Part shown: piece after piece, positions 9,359 through 17,890 of the stretch | Position numbering within the stretch: position 1 is the first letter of the stretch | How the letters are laid out: each line of letters starts with the position of its first letter | Assembly (NCBI GenBank): GCA_016793465.1 | Contig: JAEUJW010000039.1 | Span: 186,001 to 250,000 of the forward strand | Source of the DNA: Myxococcales bacterium | Lineage (GTDB): Bacteria; Myxococcota; Polyangia; Nannocystales; Nannocystaceae | DNA length: 64,000 nt | Reading direction: 5' to 3' | Notes under the pieces: model-generated | The model's input: only the letters and a program-made list of their open reading frames with translations | Database searches by the model: none | Told to the model about the DNA's origin: nothing | Translations under genes and position numbers: made by a program

Positions 9359-12067
9359 CTAGCCAGCATCTCCGCCGACGACCGGGACGTCTCGGCGTGT
9401 GAGCTCGGCGCGCAGTGCGGGGTGCGCCGCCAATTCAGGGTCGCGGGCGAGTAACTCGACGGCGGCATCCCGGGCGCTGGACAGCAATTTGAGACCATCG
9501 CCGGCGAGGCCGGCCAGGCGCAGCGGCGAGATGCCGGCCTGACGCAGGCCGAACAGCTCGCCGGGGCCACGTTCGGCGAGGTCGCGTTCGGCGACCTGAA
9601 ACCCGTCGTGGCTGTCGACGAGGACCTGCAGGCGGGCGGCGGCCTCGGCCCCGCCGGCGGTGTGCAGCAGGCACACGGGGGCCTGCCCGGCGCCGCGGCC
9701 GATGCGTCCGCGGAGCTGGTGCAGCTGGGCGAGGCCGAAGCAGTCGGCGTGTTCGACGAGGATGGCCTGCGCCGCGGGGATGTCGACGCCGACCTCGATG
9801 ACGGTCGTTGCGACGACAACGGTCAGGTGTCCGGCACGAAATTCGGCGATGACGGCGGCCTTCTCCGCGGCGCTCATGCGGCCGTGGAGCACGTCGACGC
9901 GGCGGTTGGGCAGGCGCCCGCGCAGGTCGGCGGCGGTGGCCTCGACGTCGCTGAGCTCTGGGCGCTCGCCGGCCTCGACCTGCGGGCAGACCACAAACGC
10001 CGGGGTGCCGCGGGCGGCGAGGGCGGCGAGTGCGGCGCGGGCCGGCTCGCGGGCGCGGGGTCCGGCGAACAACTTCGTGATCGGCGGGGTGCGACCGGGC
10101 GGGAGCTCGTCGAGGATCGACACGTCGAGCTCGCCGTAGAGGGTGAGCGCGAGGGTCCGCGGGATCGGGGTCGCGGTCATCACGAGCAGGTGCGGCGAGC
10201 CGCCCTTGTCGCGCAGCAGGGCCCGCTGGCGCACGCCGAAGCGGTGCTGCTCGTCGATGACGCACAGGCCGAGACGGCGGAACGCGACGTCGTCGGTGAG
10301 CAGCGCGTGGGTGCCGATCAGGAGGTCGAGCGAGCCGTCGGCGACGGCGGCCCGCAGGTAGGCGCGCTCGGCCCGCGGGGTCGATCCGGTGAGGAGGCCG
10401 AGCGAGACGCCGGCGGCCTCGCACCACGGCGCGAGCGTCTGCAGGTGCTGGCTGGCGAGGATCTCGGTGGGCGCCATGAGGGCGGCCTGACCGCCGGCGT
10501 CGATCACTCCGAGGCAGGCGGCGAAGGCGACCAGGGTCTTGCCGGCGCCGACGTCGCCCTGGACCAGGCGGAGCATCGGCCGGCTGGCGGCGAGGTCGGC
10601 CTCGATCTCGTCGATGGCCCGCCACTGCGCGGCGGTCGGCTCGAACGGCACGCACACGCGCAGGCGCTCGCGGCGATCGCCGTCGCCGGACAGCAGGCCC
10701 ACCGGAGCGCCGCCGGCGCGGTAGGCGGCGCGCTGGTGGAGCAGGCGCAGCTGGACGTGGAGGAGGTCGTCGAAGAGGATCCGGCGGTGGGCCGGCGAGC
10801 GTCCGGCCTGTACTTCGCGCCATGTCTCGGGGGACAGGTCGGTGGGCGGGTCGTGGAGCAGCTCGAGGGCGGCGATCAGCGGGGGGAGGCCGAGGCGGAG
10901 GCGCAGCTCGGCGGGCAGGGGGTCGTCGGGCTGGTGGGCGGCGAGGCGCTGCACGGCGGCGCGGCACAGGCGGGCGACGCTGGCGTCGCCGAGGCCGTCG
11001 ATGTCGGGGTAGCGGGCCTCGATCGCGGGCAGCGAGACGTCGGCGTCACGCAGCTCGGGGTGGACGAGCACGACGCTGTCGCCCTTGCGCTGGGCCCGGC
11101 CGATGAGGATGACGCGGTTGCCGGCGGCGCCGCGCTCGGCGAGGCCGCCGACGCGGTGGAACCACCGGGCGATGAACGGGCGCGGACCGTCGGGGGTGTC
11201 CTGCGCGAGGTCCATGGTGGCGACGTAGCGGCCGCGGAAGAAGCTCTGGCGGAAGCGCCGCACGACGGCCTCGACGAGCACGTCGGCGCCGTCCTCGACG
11301 AGGTCGACGCGATCGCGGCGGCGGTGGTCGCGGTAGGCCGAGGGGATCCAGCGCGCGAGGTCGCGGCAATTGTCGAAGCCCTGGGCGGCGAGCTTGGCGG
11401 CCGTCCTCGGCCCGAGGCCGGGCAGGCCGAGCAGGCTGTCCCAGGGGACAGGTGCGTCGGCGGGGCGCGAGGCGACGGACGAGCGGGTCGTCTTCGCCGG
11501 CGCGGCGGGGGGCGAGCCAGCCGGGACAGGTGCGTCGGCGGGGCGCGAGGCGGCGGACGAGCGGGTCGTCTTCGCCGGCGCGGCGGGGGGCGAGCCGGCC
11601 GGGCGAGGCTTCGCGGGGGTGGACGCCGGCGCGGGCTCACGCGCGGCGCGGGCTCGCTTCGCGGCGGGCGCCGCGGGTGCATGCGGAGCCGTCGCGGCCG
11701 CTGGGACGCGCGGCGGGGGCCGCTTCACGCGTGAGGCGGGTGTGTCCATCGGCGCCGCGGCGCGTGCCGCCGGAACGGCGGCGCGACGCGGGGCTCGTGC
11801 GTCGGTCGGCGGGGCGGGTGTATCGCTCGACACCGCGGCGGGTGCTGCCGGAACGGCGGCGCGACGCGGGGCTCGTGCGTCGGTCGGCCGGGTGGGTGTG
11901 TCGCTCGGCGGTTCGGCGCGCGGCGGGACGCGCGCGTCGTTCGGCTGCGGCGCGTCGTGCGACGGCGACGCGAGGCCGTCCCCGGGGACCTGTGCGATCG
12001 CACCGGTCCCGAGGGGCAGGACGTGTTGGGCTTCTGGCTCCGCCCTCCTGGCGGTCCGGCGCGGCAC
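9359..12067 (-). CDS. recG: ATP-dependent DNA helicase RecG with a long low-complexity N-terminal extension
   Basis: The product is up to 902 residues, about 210 longer than usual. RecG remodels stalled forks and branch-migrates Holliday junctions. The wedge/OB region begins at LLGLPGLGPRTAAKLAAQG. Helicase motifs are GDVGAGKT (Walker A), GTHALL, DEQH (motif II), TATPIPRTLALT and QLRGRIGRG (motif VI). The first 200 residues are Pro/Ala/Arg rich and contain two unrelated internal duplications, each of exactly 78 bp. GTG 12067 is chosen because it lies 9 bp after the upstream FHA gene, as expected in an operon. A start nearer the wedge domain cannot be excluded. A dispersed palindrome is embedded at 11436-11451. 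Confidence 0.93.
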   Translation of the reverse strand: MPRRTARRAEPEAQHVLPLGTGAIAQVPGDGLASPSHDAPQPNDARVPPRAEPPSDTPTRPTDARAPRRAAVPAAPAAVSSDTPAPPTDARAPRRAAVPAARAAAPMDTPASRVKRPPPRVPAAATAPHAPAAPAAKRARAAREPAPASTPAKPRPAGSPPAAPAKTTRSSAASRPADAPVPAGSPPAAPAKTTRSSVASRPADAPVPWDSLLGLPGLGPRTAAKLAAQGFDNCRDLARWIPSAYRDHRRRDRVDLVEDGADVLVEAVVRRFRQSFFRGRYVATMDLAQDTPDGPRPFIARWFHRVGGLAERGAAGNRVILIGRAQRKGDSVVLVHPELRDADVSLPAIEARYPDIDGLGDASVARLCRAAVQRLAAHQPDDPLPAELRLRLGLPPLIAALELLHDPPTDLSPETWREVQAGRSPAHRRILFDDLLHVQLRLLHQRAAYRAGGAPVGLLSGDGDRRERLRVCVPFEPTAAQWRAIDEIEADLAASRPMLRLVQGDVGAGKTLVAFAACLGVIDAGGQAALMAPTEILASQHLQTLAPWCEAAGVSLGLLTGSTPRAERAYLRAAVADGSLDLLIGTHALLTDDVAFRRLGLCVIDEQHRFGVRQRALLRDKGGSPHLLVMTATPIPRTLALTLYGELDVSILDELPPGRTPPITKLFAGPRAREPARAALAALAARGTPAFVVCPQVEAGERPELSDVEATAADLRGRLPNRRVDVLHGRMSAAEKAAVIAEFRAGHLTVVVATTVIEVGVDIPAAQAILVEHADCFGLAQLHQLRGRIGRGAGQAPVCLLHTAGGAEAAARLQVLVDSHDGFQVAERDLAERGPGELFGLRQAGISPLRLAGLAGDGLKLLSSARDAAVELLARDPELAAHPALRAELTRRDVPVVGGDAG
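11436..11606. repeat. 78-bp direct duplication flanked by CTGTCC palindromes in recG
   Basis: Two copies of a 78-bp unit start at 11451 and 11529, both with ggtgcgtcggcggggcgcga. The first is preceded by a complete palindrome (ctgtcccaggggacag, 11436-11451) and the second by its right half (gggacaggtgcg). The unit encodes 26 residues rich in Pro, Ala and Ser. Confidence 0.85.
11771..11926. repeat. second 78-bp direct duplication in the recG N-terminal extension
   Basis: Units starting gaacggcggcgcgacgcggg at 11771 and 11849 give a period of 78 bp, the same length as the unrelated repeat at 11451. They encode Pro/Ala/Arg-rich sequence and stay in frame. Confidence 0.8.
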
Positions 12068-12076
12068 GGGGTGAGC

Positions 12077-12994
12077 TTAGCTCGCGGCGTTCGGCGGGGT
12101 GAACGAGAAGCGCAGCTCGTGATCGCAGAGGAAGTACACGCTGCCCTCGACGATCTTGTGGTTGTCGACGCGGGTGCCCTCGAACTCGACGCCGTTGGTG
12201 CTGCCGAGGTCTTTAATGAAGTAGTCGGCGCCGCGGCGGACGATCGAGCAGTGGCGACGCGAGATGTTGGCGTCCTTGATCGGCAGGTCGCTGAACTTCT
12301 GACCGCGACCGATCACGAACTCCTCCTTGTCGACCTCGTACCACTGGTTCTCGAACATGAGGTAGAGCGGGCGGACCTGCTGGGCCGCGGGCTTGGCCGC
12401 GGGCGGGGGCAGGCGGCTCGCGGCGGGCGCCGCGGTGGCGGCTGCGGCCGGCTGCTGCGGGCGCGGCAGCGACGGCGCGGGCTTGGGGATCCCGCCGACG
12501 CCGGGCGAGAGGCTCGGCGGCGGAGCGGCGGCCGCGGGCGTCGGCGCGGGCGCGGCGGTCGGGGGCGCGGCCGAGGCGGGGCGCGGCAGCTTGGGGGCCA
12601 TGCCGCCGGCCTTCGCGGCGGCGACACCGAGGCCGGAGCTCGAGGCCGAGGCCGGCGGCGTGGCAGCGGGCGGCGGCGCGGCGGGACGAGCGGCGGGCGT
12701 CGGCGGTCCGGGAGGACGCGGCAGGCTCGGCGCGGCGGCCGGCGCGGCTGGCCTCGCGGGCGCGGGCGCGGGCGCAGCAGCGGGACGTGCGGCGGGAGCA
12801 GCAGCGGCGGGGCCGGTGGTGCCCGGCACCGGGGTGATCGCGGACGCCTCGCCCTCTTTCTTCTTCGACTTGAAGAGCTGCATGAGCGCGTGCTGGATCA
12901 CATCGTCCGTGGAGATCCCACGGCGCTTGGCCAGGGCGTCGACCCGGGACCACAGGTCATCACGACATTGGAACTGACGCACGGTCTTGCTCAT
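12077..12994 (-). CDS. FHA-domain protein with an N-terminal RHH-like segment
   Basis: The product is 305 residues with ATG at 12994; GAGGGAAG lies just upstream as a ribosome site. Residues 1-45 (VRQFQCRDDLWSRVDALAKRRG and the following helix) resemble a ribbon-helix-helix DNA-binding unit. Residues of about 55-205 are a Pro/Ala linker. Residues of about 206-305 are an FHA domain with GRG, SRRHC and GSTNG, the conserved phosphothreonine-binding turns. FHA domains read Ser/Thr kinase output, which is abundant in myxobacteria. Partner and target are unknown. It precedes recG by 9 bp. Confidence 0.88.
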   Translation of the reverse strand: MSKTVRQFQCRDDLWSRVDALAKRRGISTDDVIQHALMQLFKSKKKEGEASAITPVPGTTGPAAAAPAARPAAAPAPAPARPAAPAAAPSLPRPPGPPTPAARPAAPPPAATPPASASSSGLGVAAAKAGGMAPKLPRPASAAPPTAAPAPTPAAAAPPPSLSPGVGGIPKPAPSLPRPQQPAAAATAAPAASRLPPPAAKPAAQQVRPLYLMFENQWYEVDKEEFVIGRGQKFSDLPIKDANISRRHCSIVRRGADYFIKDLGSTNGVEFEGTRVDNHKIVEGSVYFLCDHELRFSFTPPNAAS

Positions 12995-13234
12995 GCACTT
13001 CCCTCGCGAGGCGGTCCAGGCTGCGCGGCGTGGCCGATTCAGCGGGACCCTGGGCATCGTATGAAGTCCGGCGTCCGCGGGTCAACTGGCGAACGGCGCT
13101 TCCTCGAGGCCCTCGTCACCGTGTCGCACGGCGTGCGCGGTGCTTTTTGCTCGGCGCCCGCGGGGTCCCGGCGAGCCGCGGCGATCCGGCGATATGCGGC
13201 CCTGCGGCGGCTCCCGCGGCCACGGTCGGCCTGA

Positions 13235-13240
13235 TATGCT
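13235..13240 (+). promoter_or_regulatory. TATGCT -10-like element 9 nt before the FadL-like gene
   Basis: CTGATATGCT lies in the 255-bp divergent gap between the FHA gene and the FadL-like gene. Its distance to ATG 13250 matches the short-leader pattern seen across the window. It supports the upstream ATG although this gives a long signal-peptide n-region. Confidence 0.4.
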
Positions 13241-13249
13241 CGCGCCGCG

Positions 13250-14941
13250 ATGCGCCACCCTGCGATAGCCCGCGCGGAGCTCGCCCGGAGATCGTCGCAT
13301 GAACTGTGGCCTTCACCCCCCAGCGCGCCCGAACGGCCGGCGCGCTCCGCTCGCGGGCGCAGGCTGCCGTTTATCCTCGCTGCGCTCGCGGTTTTCATCG
13401 CGCCGGGGCTGGCCGCGGCGACCCCGACGCAGACCCGGCTCGGCGGGGCCGAGGCGCAGGGACCGGCCACGCGCTCGCTGACGGCGCTGCATCACAACCC
13501 GGCGATGCTGGCCGGGATGCCGGGCACGCGGGTCCACGTCGGCATGCTCGGCGGGCTCGATCAGCGCTGGATCCGCCGCTACGGCGTCGATGACGCGGGC
13601 GTGCCGAACGACACGCTGGGCGATCGCTCCTCGGTGCTCAACCCTGGCGTCGGCTACTTCGCGGCGGCGAGCCTGTACTTCGAGCCGTTCGCCATCGGCT
13701 TCGGCGCCTACGACGTCGGCTCGCAGTACGACCTGGCGAGCACGAACGATCTCCGCTGGCACCTCGCGCCCGATCCCGATCGCCCGGCCGCCCTGTGCAC
13801 CCGCAACGACAGCGACGCCTGCCGGCAGAACGGCGGGGCCGCGGCCCAGCGCACCGACTTCACGTTCGCGGTCGCGTGGAACATCCTCGGCAGCCTGCGC
13901 ATCGGCGTGGGCGTGCACCTGCCGCGCCTGCGCACGCGCTTCGCCTACGACAACAGCGCGGCGCTCGACCACGACTCGGTCGGCGGCGAGGGCAAGTGCC
14001 CCGGGGTCGAGAACGGCGAGTGCGCCGAGCGGCTCGGGTTCGCGGGGGTGACGGCCTGGCTGCCGACGCGCGACGGGCGACCGAGCGGCTTCGATCTGGC
14101 GCTGACGTTCGGGCTGGCGGTCGACGTGTCGGATCGCATCACGCTCGGGCTGCGCTACCGCTCGCGCCCGCTGCTCAACGGCGGCGACTACGTGATGGCG
14201 GGCAAGGCGCTGGTGTGCCGGCCCGACGAGGGGGAGTTCGGGTCGTCGGCGGTGCAGCCGTGCTCGGTGGCCACGCCGATCGACGCGACCCTGCGCGAGG
14301 CCGGCAACCGCGAGCTGGCGATCGGCTCGGCGTTCGTGCTCGGGCGCTCGAAGCTGTGGCGCATCGACGCCAACCTCTACTGGATCGACCTTTGTACCGA
14401 CAACCGCAACGGCGCCGGGGTGCTGTCCTGCGGCGACCCCGGGGACCAGCGCCTGAGCCTGGTCGGTCAGGTCGCGCAGGGGGTCCAGACCGAGGCGATC
14501 CGCTACCGCGGCCGCGCGGACGTGTTCGGCGCCGACGTGTACACCACCTACCGCGCGCGCTCGACCCTGGCCGTGATGCTCGGGACGCACACCAACTCGC
14601 CCGGGTCCCGGCGCTCGGCGATGAATGCGGGCAACCACGACGCGTGGCGCTTCGGCATCACCTTCGGGATGACCCAGCGGATCCGCCAGAGCAACTTCCA
14701 GATCGTGCCGGGCTACGGGTTCGACCTCTACGTGCCGACGACCGTGCAGCCCGGGTCGGCGGCCTTCGATCCGGCCGCGGCCGCCGCCTACGGCGAGAGC
14801 GGCGCCGACCTCAACTCACCCGACGCGGCGGTGGTGCTGGCCGGGCGCGGCCGACCGACCAACGCGGGTCGTTACACCGGCATGGTCCACACCTTCATGC
14901 TGGGGCTGCGCTGGTCCGAGCGCGTGATCGGCTTCGATTGA
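13250..14941 (+). CDS. FadL/OmpP1-like outer membrane transport protein
   Basis: The product is 563 residues. After a basic n-region of about 38 residues comes a hydrophobic signal core (LPFILAALAVFIAPGLAAA). The mature N-terminus has the FadL-type pattern: polar start, GPATRSLTALHHNPAML (Asn-Pro-Ala). Alternating amphipathic strands run through the rest, with GLRWSER near the C-terminus. FadL-type barrels carry fatty acids or other hydrophobic compounds across the outer membrane; the substrate is unknown. Two Cys-containing loops (CTRNDSDAC and CPGVENGEC) may be disulfide-closed extracellular loops. A TPR lipoprotein follows on the same strand. Confidence 0.75.
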   Translation: MRHPAIARAELARRSSHELWPSPPSAPERPARSARGRRLPFILAALAVFIAPGLAAATPTQTRLGGAEAQGPATRSLTALHHNPAMLAGMPGTRVHVGMLGGLDQRWIRRYGVDDAGVPNDTLGDRSSVLNPGVGYFAAASLYFEPFAIGFGAYDVGSQYDLASTNDLRWHLAPDPDRPAALCTRNDSDACRQNGGAAAQRTDFTFAVAWNILGSLRIGVGVHLPRLRTRFAYDNSAALDHDSVGGEGKCPGVENGECAERLGFAGVTAWLPTRDGRPSGFDLALTFGLAVDVSDRITLGLRYRSRPLLNGGDYVMAGKALVCRPDEGEFGSSAVQPCSVATPIDATLREAGNRELAIGSAFVLGRSKLWRIDANLYWIDLCTDNRNGAGVLSCGDPGDQRLSLVGQVAQGVQTEAIRYRGRADVFGADVYTTYRARSTLAVMLGTHTNSPGSRRSAMNAGNHDAWRFGITFGMTQRIRQSNFQIVPGYGFDLYVPTTVQPGSAAFDPAAAAAYGESGADLNSPDAAVVLAGRGRPTNAGRYTGMVHTFMLGLRWSERVIGFD

Positions 14942-15011
14942 CCCGCCGTGGCCGTCCGCGAGGACGGACGCGGACGGCTGCTCGCCGGTGGCCTTGCGCG
15001 GGCCACCCCCG

Positions 15012-15017
15012 TACACT
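15012..15017 (+). promoter_or_regulatory. TACACT -10-like element 6 nt before the TPR lipoprotein start
   Basis: GTACACT is followed by ggcgag and then GTG at 15024. The spacing fits a leaderless transcript. No -35 is evident. Confidence 0.4.
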
Positions 15018-15023
15018 GGCGAG

Positions 15024-17210
15024 GTGCGTCTGCGGCCCAGCCTCCTCGCTCTGATCCTCAGCACCGCTGCCCTGGGCCCGAGCGCCGGCTGCAGCAAGGC
15101 CGTCCGCAACGAGACCGTGGGCCCCGAGGTCCCGAAGGCGGTCCCCGACCTCGACCGCTTCGCCATCGCCCTCAACCAGTTCGCCCTGCTGCCCGAGGAC
15201 CACCCCAAGCGCGAGGCGTTCCGCGCGGTGCTGGTCGGCTTCCTGACGCGGTACATCGGCGACACGCTCGACGACAAGCGGCCGGAGGAGGCGACCAACG
15301 CCCTGCAGTTCGCGGCGGCGCTGTGGCGGCCGAGCGAGCTGCGCAAGAAGCTGCCGGCCGAGCCCGGGCTGGTCGCGGCGGCCCACCGCGTGTACGTGGC
15401 CGCGGCGCGCCACGGGCAGGAGGGCCCGGCGCTGTTCGCCACGGCGATCGAGCAGCAGTTCGGCGACGAGGGCGCGCGCGCGAGGGCCATCGCGGCGTGG
15501 ACGGAGATCGAGGGCTGGGTCGTGCGCAACGGCAACTTCTCGGACGAGCCGGTGCTGCGCCACGAGGAGCTCGAGGGCGCGATCGAGGAGACCGCGGCCG
15601 AGTTCCCCTCGCCGTTCGTGGTCCAGCGCCTGGCCGACCTCTACGTCGCGCGCTACGAGGCGGCGATCGAGACCAGCAGCCGCGGCGACAACCCCGAGCT
15701 CAGCGTGGCGGCCCGCCACCGCGCCGAGGTCACCGGTTACCTGCTGACGCGCCTGTACCTGCGGGCCGACGACTTCGAGGGCGCGGTCAAGGGCCTCGGC
15801 CGGGTCGAGCTCGACGTGCCGACCCGCAAGCTCGTCGAGTTCGTCGACGGGGCGACCAGCAAGGCCAACAGCGCGGGCCCGCTGCTCACGCTCGCGGCCC
15901 AGTTCCTGCCGGGCGACGACGACGAGGGCCGCATCCCGCCGTCGTTCATCACCCAGGGCTGGGGCATCGTCGAGAACCTGGCCCGCCGCGCGGTCGCCCG
16001 CTACCCCGACGACGCGTTCGCCCACCTGCTGCTGGCCCGCAGCTTCCGCCAGCAGGGCCTGGTCGACGCCGCGGCGTTCCACCTCGACCGCACGGTCGCG
16101 CTGAAGGAGGACATCTTCGACGCCTGGCAGGAGCTGGCGATCCTGAAGCAGTCGAGCCTCGAGCGCCTGGCCGGCGTCGACGTCGACGCGGCTCAGGCCC
16201 GCCTGCCCGGCATCGAGAAGTTCCACGCGCGCGCGGTCGACCTGTGGTCGGGCCGGCCGATCCGCCCGGGCCTGTCGGAGGCGTACTTCACCGTCGCCGA
16301 GGCGCTCTACGAGCTCGGCCGCGTCGACCCGGCCAAGGTCCTGCTCGAGAAGTCGATCGCCCGCGACCCGCACCCCGAGGCGCTCGCGCTGCTGGCCAGC
16401 ATCGAGGTCAAGAGCAGCAAGTACGGCGAGGCGGCCAGGCACTACGAGGAGCTGATCGGGCTGCCGTTCTCGGACCAGCTGACGCGCCTGAAGTGGGAGA
16501 CCCAGGCGCGCGTGGCCCTCGGGCTGCTCGCCCGCAAGCGCAGCGACGAGGGCAAGGCCAGGGCCGAGTTCGACACGGCGCTGCGCCAGCTCAACAAGCT
16601 GATCGGCTACCCCGGCCTGCGCCCGACGTCGCGCTCGGCCCGGCTGGTCGAGCGCGGCAAGCTGCTCTACTACGCCGGCGACGCGGCCCAGGCCGCGGCC
16701 GACTTTCGTCAGGCCCGCCAGGTCGCGCCCGACCGCAGCGAGGCCTACGTCGAGCCGATGATCTTCATGGTCACGCACGGCTACTACGAGTACGCGCTCG
16801 AGATCTTCCGCGAGGTCCAGCCGCGTGAGGAGATCCGCGGCTCGCTGAAGCTCTACTTCTGCCTGTGGCTGCACGAGCTGGCGCTGCGTCAGGGTCGCCA
16901 GCAGGACCCCGGGGTGACGGAGTTCCTGGCCGGCTACCGCGGCGAGCGCTGGCCGCAGCGCCTGGCCGAGCACGCGCAAGGCAAGCTCACCTACGAGGAC
17001 CTGCTGCGCGGCGCGAGCGACTCCGGCGAGCAGGCCGAGGCCCACTTCTACGAGGCGCTCCGGCGCTGGCGCGTCGGCGAGGCCGGGCCCGCCAAGGACC
17101 TCATGCGCAAGGTGCTCGGCACCCAGCGCATGGCGTTCTTCGAGTACGAGATGGCCCAGACCTACCTCGAGTGGAACGACCTGCCGTCGTCGGCCCGCGC
17201 GCCGCGTTGA
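15024..17210 (+). CDS. TPR-repeat lipoprotein
   Basis: The product is 728 residues from GTG 15024. The signal peptide (LRPSLLALILSTAALGPSAGC) ends in a lipobox-like SAGC. The rest is helical with degenerate tetratricopeptide repeats, clearest near residues 320-370 (ARSFRQQGLVDAAAFHLDRTVAL), 410-480 and 540-590 (ERGKLLYYAGDAAQAAADFRQA). TPR solenoids bind other proteins. No catalytic motif is visible. It is probably a periplasmic or surface scaffold. It sits between the FadL-like barrel and a small CBS protein, but no functional link is shown. Confidence 0.82.
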   Translation: MRLRPSLLALILSTAALGPSAGCSKAVRNETVGPEVPKAVPDLDRFAIALNQFALLPEDHPKREAFRAVLVGFLTRYIGDTLDDKRPEEATNALQFAAALWRPSELRKKLPAEPGLVAAAHRVYVAAARHGQEGPALFATAIEQQFGDEGARARAIAAWTEIEGWVVRNGNFSDEPVLRHEELEGAIEETAAEFPSPFVVQRLADLYVARYEAAIETSSRGDNPELSVAARHRAEVTGYLLTRLYLRADDFEGAVKGLGRVELDVPTRKLVEFVDGATSKANSAGPLLTLAAQFLPGDDDEGRIPPSFITQGWGIVENLARRAVARYPDDAFAHLLLARSFRQQGLVDAAAFHLDRTVALKEDIFDAWQELAILKQSSLERLAGVDVDAAQARLPGIEKFHARAVDLWSGRPIRPGLSEAYFTVAEALYELGRVDPAKVLLEKSIARDPHPEALALLASIEVKSSKYGEAARHYEELIGLPFSDQLTRLKWETQARVALGLLARKRSDEGKARAEFDTALRQLNKLIGYPGLRPTSRSARLVERGKLLYYAGDAAQAAADFRQARQVAPDRSEAYVEPMIFMVTHGYYEYALEIFREVQPREEIRGSLKLYFCLWLHELALRQGRQQDPGVTEFLAGYRGERWPQRLAEHAQGKLTYEDLLRGASDSGEQAEAHFYEALRRWRVGEAGPAKDLMRKVLGTQRMAFFEYEMAQTYLEWNDLPSSARAPR

Positions 17211-17329
17211 CCGCGGCCACGCGGCCGCACGCGCGCCGGCGGCCGCCGAGGGAACGACGTTCTCGGAAAAAAATCGCGAGCACGCCGCGTGCACGTCCGC
17301 GGGGGCTCGGCTATCGTGGCGAAATCGCC

Positions 17330-17725
17330 ATGCATCGTCCGGTCTGCGAGCTCATGTTGCCGCTGCCCCTGTCGGTCCTGCCGGATGACAGCGCCGCCGT
17401 GGCCTGGCGGCGCATGCGGGACGAAGCCGTCGACGTGCTGCCCGTGGTCGACTACGGCGAGCTGCTCGGGCTGGTGCTCGCGCGGGACCTCGCGCTGAAG
17501 AGCCCGCGCGACCTCCCGCGCCTGCGCGTCGACCAGGTGATGCACGGCGAGCCGACCACCGCGACGCCGTGGACGCCGGTCGAGCTGGTGCTCCGCCAGC
17601 TGCTGCACGCGCGCCAGGACGCGGCGGTGATCGTCGACCGCGGGCACCTGCTCGGGCTGTTCACGCTCGACCTCGCGGCCCACCGCTGCGGCAGCGCCCT
17701 CGACGCCGTGTCGCTGCGGCACTGA
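17330..17725 (+). CDS. small protein with a tandem CBS-domain pair
   Basis: The product is 131 residues from ATG 17330, with TATCGT 12 nt upstream (17312-17317). Two CBS motifs fill it: the first around VDVLPVVDYGELLGLVLARDLAL (residues 35-57), the second around DAAVIVDRGHLLGLFTLDLAA near 95-117. Stand-alone CBS pairs (Bateman modules) bind adenosine nucleotides and regulate partner proteins; the partner is unknown. It is followed by three 48-bp tandem repeats. Confidence 0.85.
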   Translation: MHRPVCELMLPLPLSVLPDDSAAVAWRRMRDEAVDVLPVVDYGELLGLVLARDLALKSPRDLPRLRVDQVMHGEPTTATPWTPVELVLRQLLHARQDAAVIVDRGHLLGLFTLDLAAHRCGSALDAVSLRH

Positions 17726-17740
17726 CTTCACGGCCCCTCC

Positions 17741-17884
17741 GGGGCCTGGTTGGCCCTGCGGGCCACGCCCTTCGGGCCTCACGCCTCCGGGGCCTGGTTG
17801 GTCCTGCGGGCCACGCCCTGCGGGCTTCACGCATCCGGGGCCTGGTTGGTCCTGCGGGCCACGCTCCGCGGGCCGCGCCCTTCG
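17741..17884. repeat. three tandem 48-bp GC-rich repeats
   Basis: Copies start at 17741, 17789 and 17837, each with ggggcctggttgg followed by tcctgcgggccacgc or a close variant. Copies differ at a few sites. They fill almost the whole gap between the convergent CBS gene and ceramidase-like gene. Internal complementarity (ggcc...ggcc, cgggc...gcccg) allows hairpins, so they may also act as a bidirectional terminator. Confidence 0.9.
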
Positions 17885-17890
17885 GGCCGC

